A DNA stretch of 64,000 nt from contig UFRQ01000003.1 in NCBI GenBank assembly GCA_900444965.1, positions 1,302,001 through 1,366,000 on the forward strand, given 5' to 3'. Origin of the DNA: [Actinobacillus] rossii. GTDB lineage: Bacteria > Pseudomonadota > Gammaproteobacteria > Enterobacterales > Pasteurellaceae. Positions 60,522 through 64,000 of this stretch are shown piece after piece. Position numbers and translations under genes: made by a program. The notes under the pieces are model-generated. The model searched no databases. It was not told the origin of the DNA and was given only the letters and a program-made list of their open reading frames with translations. The first letter of the stretch is position 1. Every line of letters starts with the position of its first letter.

Positions 60522-62570
60522 GTGAGTTATCAAGTTTTAGCCAGGAAATGGCGTCCGAAAACCTTTGATGAAGTCGTTGGGCAGGAAGCAGTCCTGACGG
60601 CGCTTTCTAATGGGTTGAAGGAAAATCGTTTACATCACGCTTATTTATTTTCTGGCACGCGCGGGGTAGGAAAAACCTCTATTGCACGTTTATTTGCTAA
60701 AGGTTTAAATTGTGTTCATGGGGTTACGGCTGAGCCTTGTGGTGAGTGTGCTCATTGTAAAGCGATTGAAGAAGGTAATTTCATTGATTTAATCGAAATT
60801 GATGCTGCATCACGGACGAAAGTAGAAGATACGCGAGAATTGCTTGATAATGTGCAATATAAGCCAGTACAAGGGCGTTACAAAGTCTATTTAATCGATG
60901 AAGTACATATGCTTTCTCGCCATTCTTTTAACGCGTTGTTAAAAACTTTAGAAGAACCCCCGGAATACGTTAAATTCTTGCTTGCTACGACAGATCCGCA
61001 AAAACTGCCGATTACGATTTTGTCTCGTTGTATGCAATTTCATTTGAAAGCATTGGAGACAAAATCTATTAGCCAACATTTGGCGAATATTCTGGAACAA
61101 GAAAAAATTCCCTTTGAATTGACTGCACTTGATAAACTGGCTAAAGCGGCACAGGGAAGTATTCGTGATAGTTTAAGTTTGACTGATCAAGCAATTGCCA
61201 TGTCAAATGCGAATATCACGGCCGATGTCGTCACCACGATGCTTGGTTTGCTTGATGATAACCAGCCTATTGATATTCTTTACGCGTTGCAACAAGGCAA
61301 TGGCGAAAAGTTGATGAAAATAGTGCAAACTGTTGCAGATAAAGGGGCGGATTGGGATGAGTTGCTTATTGAAATTGGTGAGAATTTACACCAAATTGCG
61401 ATGTTTCAACTTTTGCCAAATCGTATTGATGAAGACAGTCAGCTCGGTTTTTTAGCACGCCATATATCACCTGAAGATGTACAGTTTTTTTATCAAACTA
61501 TCATTACAGGTCGTAAAGAATTAGCTTTTGCGCCAAATCGCCGTGTTGGTGCGGAAATGACGTTACTACGCGCGCTTGCCTTTCATCCTAAATTGGCAGT
61601 ACAAACGTTAGCCGTTCAGCATACACAAAGTGCGGGACAAAAATCGGAAGATGTTGTCCAAATGCCAGTATACTCGCAGGTGATTGGGGCACAATATAAA
61701 TCACAGCAACAAGTACACCCCCAACAGGCGCAAGGTTTTGATACGCCGCCAAATCAAACAATTCCATCTACTGGTGCAGCAGCATTGAATGCACTAGATC
61801 AAATAGAACGTTTACGAGCCAGTCTTGAGCAATCAACGTTGACCGAAAAAAAAAACACTGATGTAAAAGAAACAGCCGGAATGGTATTGAAAGAGCTACC
61901 AGTTGTTTCTGCTCGTCCAAAGAACAAAGCACAAACGGATCTTATTGAGCGTCTTGCTACATTAACAGCAAATAATACACCTACACAATCTCAATCAGAG
62001 AACATTGATGACCACAGCGAAGATGAACGTAATGAAGATAATTCGGTGGAAAGTTATCAGTGGGAATGGAGCAATCCAGAGCTTGCCGATTCACAACAAG
62101 GTATCCGCCCTTCGGACATTAAGCAGGCTATTTTGCAAGAAAAAACGCCTGAGTTGATGGCAAAAGTCATTCAAACTTCCACTGAACGAGATAACTGGGC
62201 GAAAATCATTGAAGCCTTGAATTTGGATAATCTCAAGTTAGTTAAGCAGATTGTGCTGAATTCTGTATTGCTTAATCAGACAGAGCAACAGCTTAAGTTG
62301 GGGCTACGTTCTAATCAACAACATCTTATTCGTGAAAAGTCTATTGAAATATTGCAAGAAAAATTGACAGAATTTTATCAACATCCGATTACTGTGATAA
62401 TTGAGTTAAACGATGATACCACTTTATTTACGCCGTTAGATCATCGCCGTCAGATTTATCAGGAGTTTAGTGAACAAGCGCGTAAAAATCTCTTGGAAGA
62501 CAAACAATTACAACTCCTACAGCAAGCTTTTGACGCAAAATTAGATATGGAAAGTATTCGTCCTGTGTAG
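60522..62570 (+). CDS. dnaX: DnaX, DNA polymerase III tau subunit (and probable gamma by slippage)
   Basis: 682 residues from a GTG start at 60522, as the frame begins MSYQVLARKWRPKTFDEVVGQ. AAA+ motifs are Walker A SGTRGVGKTSIAR near residue 44, the zinc module CVHGVTAEPCGECAHC near 64, Walker B LIDEVHML near 125 and the SRC arginine finger ILSRCMQFH near 167. Tau forms the clamp-loader core and binds polymerase and DnaB through its C-terminus. An A10 run at codons 442-445 provides a slippery site; a -1 shift gives K, H and then TGA, making a gamma-like 446-residue product. It lies downstream of apt. Confidence 0.96.
   Translation: MSYQVLARKWRPKTFDEVVGQEAVLTALSNGLKENRLHHAYLFSGTRGVGKTSIARLFAKGLNCVHGVTAEPCGECAHCKAIEEGNFIDLIEIDAASRTKVEDTRELLDNVQYKPVQGRYKVYLIDEVHMLSRHSFNALLKTLEEPPEYVKFLLATTDPQKLPITILSRCMQFHLKALETKSISQHLANILEQEKIPFELTALDKLAKAAQGSIRDSLSLTDQAIAMSNANITADVVTTMLGLLDDNQPIDILYALQQGNGEKLMKIVQTVADKGADWDELLIEIGENLHQIAMFQLLPNRIDEDSQLGFLARHISPEDVQFFYQTIITGRKELAFAPNRRVGAEMTLLRALAFHPKLAVQTLAVQHTQSAGQKSEDVVQMPVYSQVIGAQYKSQQQVHPQQAQGFDTPPNQTIPSTGAAALNALDQIERLRASLEQSTLTEKKNTDVKETAGMVLKELPVVSARPKNKAQTDLIERLATLTANNTPTQSQSENIDDHSEDERNEDNSVESYQWEWSNPELADSQQGIRPSDIKQAILQEKTPELMAKVIQTSTERDNWAKIIEALNLDNLKLVKQIVLNSVLLNQTEQQLKLGLRSNQQHLIREKSIEILQEKLTEFYQHPITVIIELNDDTTLFTPLDHRRQIYQEFSEQARKNLLEDKQLQLLQQAFDAKLDMESIRPV
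61846..61855 (+). promoter_or_regulatory. dnaX slippery A10 run (gamma/tau recoding site)
   Basis: Ten consecutive A are read as GAA-AAA-AAA-AAC in frame. Slipping back one base reads AAA-CAC-TGA, a stop two codons on. Downstream, TGGTA at 61882 pairs with TACCA at 61897, and GAAACA at 61869 with TGTTTC at 61904, a possible weak stimulatory stem. No Shine-Dalgarno-like stimulator is seen upstream. Confidence 0.65.
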
Positions 62571-62583
62571 GGATAACTGCTTT

Positions 62584-63459
62584 ATGAATAACATGAAGAA
62601 AGCCCGTAAAATTCTGACCGCACTTTTCTTAATTGCCGTGAGTGTTCTGATATATTTAACGACAACTATACGGATTTATACTGAGCCTTTTGTTGAATTA
62701 GTGACTGCTGCCCCCCATTCTTATCAGCCTTACAATAAATTTTGTTATATAACTCAAACCGCTGTTGCTCCCTTAAGAGATAACACATTGAATTTGCTTG
62801 TATGGAATATTCATAAAGGGAGCGATTTAGGTTGGCAACAGGATCTCACGCGCTTTGCGAACACGACGGATTTAATGTTGTTACAAGAAGCAACGAGCAA
62901 GCAGGCACTTTCTTCCGTTTTTAAAGCCACCTTTCCAACATCCTTTTTTACTGCGGGCTTTAGCTATAAAAAGATTACATCGGGGATAGAAATTTTAGCG
63001 AAAACTACACCTGATATGTATTGTGCAGGCACTGGTGAAGAGCCTTGGTTGCGTATTCCCAAAGTGGCACAAGCTTTGCGTTTTCCCTTGGAAAATGGAC
63101 AGTCATTGTTGGTTGTCAACTTGCATTTGGTTAATTTTGAATGGACACCAACTCAATATCGTCAACAGTTAGAAATAATGATGGATCGTATTGCTGAGCA
63201 TAAAAGTGCGGTCATTTTAGCGGGTGATTTTAATTCGTGGAATAAAGATCGTTTAACATTAATTCGTAGGCTTGCGGCTGAACAAGGATTAACCGAAGTG
63301 CTATTTGAAAATGATCAACGACTCCGTTTCTTTGGTCAACCGTTGGATCATATTTTTGTACGTGGCTTAGCAATAAAAAGAGCTTACAGCGAGAGCGTTG
63401 AAAGCTCTGATCATAATCCACTACGTGTAGAGCTTGAATTGATTACAGCGCAGCCGTAA
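62584..63459 (+). CDS. YafD-like endonuclease/exonuclease/phosphatase-family protein
   Basis: 291 residues. One N-terminal membrane helix (about 9-29) is followed by an EEP domain with LNLLVWNIHKGSDLGW near residue 68 (Asn and metal Glu region), LMLLQEATS near 97, VVNLHLVNF near 178, AGDFNSWNKDR near 219 and the C-terminal SSDHNPLRVEL. This matches the E. coli YafD (UPF0294) group. The catalytic residues look complete, but the substrate is unknown. It starts 13 bp after dnaX and its 3' end overlaps the convergent ridA-like gene by 17 bp. Confidence 0.87.
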   Translation: MNNMKKARKILTALFLIAVSVLIYLTTTIRIYTEPFVELVTAAPHSYQPYNKFCYITQTAVAPLRDNTLNLLVWNIHKGSDLGWQQDLTRFANTTDLMLLQEATSKQALSSVFKATFPTSFFTAGFSYKKITSGIEILAKTTPDMYCAGTGEEPWLRIPKVAQALRFPLENGQSLLVVNLHLVNFEWTPTQYRQQLEIMMDRIAEHKSAVILAGDFNSWNKDRLTLIRRLAAEQGLTEVLFENDQRLRFFGQPLDHIFVRGLAIKRAYSESVESSDHNPLRVELELITAQP

Positions 63460-63796
63460 TCACAATTTCTACTTTCCACTCGGCTACCGCAAGTTTCGCT
63501 TCTACACACGCACGACAAGGTGCATTGTTTTTATCCACCCAAGCATCCCAAGCACGGTTCATTTCGGCATAATCCGCCATATCTGCGAGAAAAACCTGTG
63601 CATTCAAAATATTGGCTTTGCTTGAACCCACTTCAGCTAAGAGTTTATCAATTAGATTTAACACATCTTGCGTTTGCTCAAATGCCGTGCCATTTAGGGT
63701 ATTTTCTGGAACTTGGCCAGCAAAATAGGCAACATCATTATGAATTGTGACTTCGCAGTAACGTCCACTAACATGAAAACGTTGAATCTTAGTCAT
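63443..63796 (-). CDS. RidA-family protein (YoaB-like)
   Basis: 117 residues of the YjgF/YER057c/UK114 family. Members hydrolyse reactive enamines and imines or have related roles. VTIHNDVAYFAGQVPEN near residue 15, AFEQTQDVLNLIDKLLAEVGSSKANILNAQVFLADMADYAEMNRAWDAWVD and the CRACVEAKLA motif (where the Arg binds the carboxylate) resemble E. coli YoaB. It is divergent from the YwiC-like gene and convergent with the YafD-like gene, overlapping its end. AGGAGATAAAA precedes the ATG. Confidence 0.9.
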   Translation of the reverse strand: MTKIQRFHVSGRYCEVTIHNDVAYFAGQVPENTLNGTAFEQTQDVLNLIDKLLAEVGSSKANILNAQVFLADMADYAEMNRAWDAWVDKNNAPCRACVEAKLAVAEWKVEIVITAAL

Positions 63797-63870
63797 TTTT
63801 ATCTCCTTATAGTTGACTAATTTTGTCTATTAAATACAATGAAAATACGTTATATAAAATGCATTTTCCG

Positions 63871-64000
63871 ATGAAACTACTTATTTCAAATCAACATGGC
63901 GCTATTGTAATGGCATTATTGCCTTTTTGCTATGGCACGTTAGTAGGGAAACCTGTTTGGGCGCATATTTTTTTATTGCTCACTTGGTGTTCGCTCTATT
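63871..64000 (+). CDS. YwiC-like membrane protein (N-terminal fragment)
   Basis: An open frame of 43 codons runs off the right edge, with first residues MKLLISNQHGAIVMALLPFCYG. The SNQHGAIVMALLPF motif followed by hydrophobic segments is what I recall of the YwiC-like family of unknown function. An in-frame ATG at 63859 could add four residues, and neither start has a good ribosome binding site. The call rests on a short stretch. Confidence 0.6.
   Translation, partial: MKLLISNQHGAIVMALLPFCYGTLVGKPVWAHIFLLLTWCSLY

Overview
The window is a 64 kb piece of a Pasteurellaceae chromosome, most likely a Haemophilus species. The clearest marker is the Haemophilus-type DNA uptake signal sequence (USS, core AAGTGCGGT), which occurs roughly once per 1-1.5 kb on both strands, inside genes and as inverted pairs between genes. 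Protein content is close to what I recall of H. influenzae. However, the 16S variable regions, a manA gene beside frd and several gene-block junctions do not match my memory of H. influenzae Rd, so a related Haemophilus (or Aggregatibacter) is likely. No phage, plasmid, transposase or CRISPR array is visible, and almost everything is core metabolism.

Layout. 1-5 kb: 3' part of mnmC, fabB, proA, initiator tRNA-Met, holD and rsmC. 5-12 kb: manA, the fumarate reductase operon frdABCD, divergent epmA and a membrane-anchored metallophosphoesterase. 12-17.5 kb: an anaerobic DMSO reductase operon (dmsABC, a DmsD/TorD chaperone, a NapF-like ferredoxin) behind a perfect FNR half-site pair, with a short imperfect inverted-repeat element at the dmsC/dmsD junction. 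17.8-18.2 kb: tRNA-Gly, -Leu and -Cys. 18.4-26.5 kb: metB, trxA, hflKC, an unrecognised membrane protein, a lipoprotein, fbp and mpl, the last two sharing a region with a perfect CRP site. 26.5-32.2 kb: a complete rRNA operon (16S, tRNA-Ile, tRNA-Ala, 23S, 5S) with P1 promoter, boxA elements and terminator. 32.3-41.5 kb: arcB (short, PAS-less form), suhB, trmJ and the complete isc operon iscRSUA-hscBA-fdx-iscX. 41.6-45.3 kb: udk, dcd, an AsmA-like gene and a sugar-efflux MFS gene. 45.4-47.6 kb: ybfE-fldA-fur behind a Fur-type palindrome, and ybfF. 47.6-56.7 kb: a long tight run seqA-menE-mscK-aroC-mepA-TSUP-lpxM. 56.7-59.9 kb: a DcuA-type dicarboxylate carrier and an Asp/Glu racemase, divergent from a HypT-like LysR regulator. 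60-64 kb: apt, dnaX with an A10 slippery run, a YafD-like phosphoesterase, a RidA protein and the start of a YwiC-like membrane gene.

How it fits together. Much of the window concerns redox and anaerobic life: frd and dms as terminal reductases with FNR-type sites, ArcB as respiratory sensor, menE for menaquinone, Dcu for C4-dicarboxylate exchange, the isc system for Fe-S supply, and Fur with flavodoxin for iron. The least familiar arrangement is the racemase-Dcu pair opposite a HypT-type, hypochlorite-responsive-family regulator. All calls come from reading the sequence and from memory of protein families; no searches were run.
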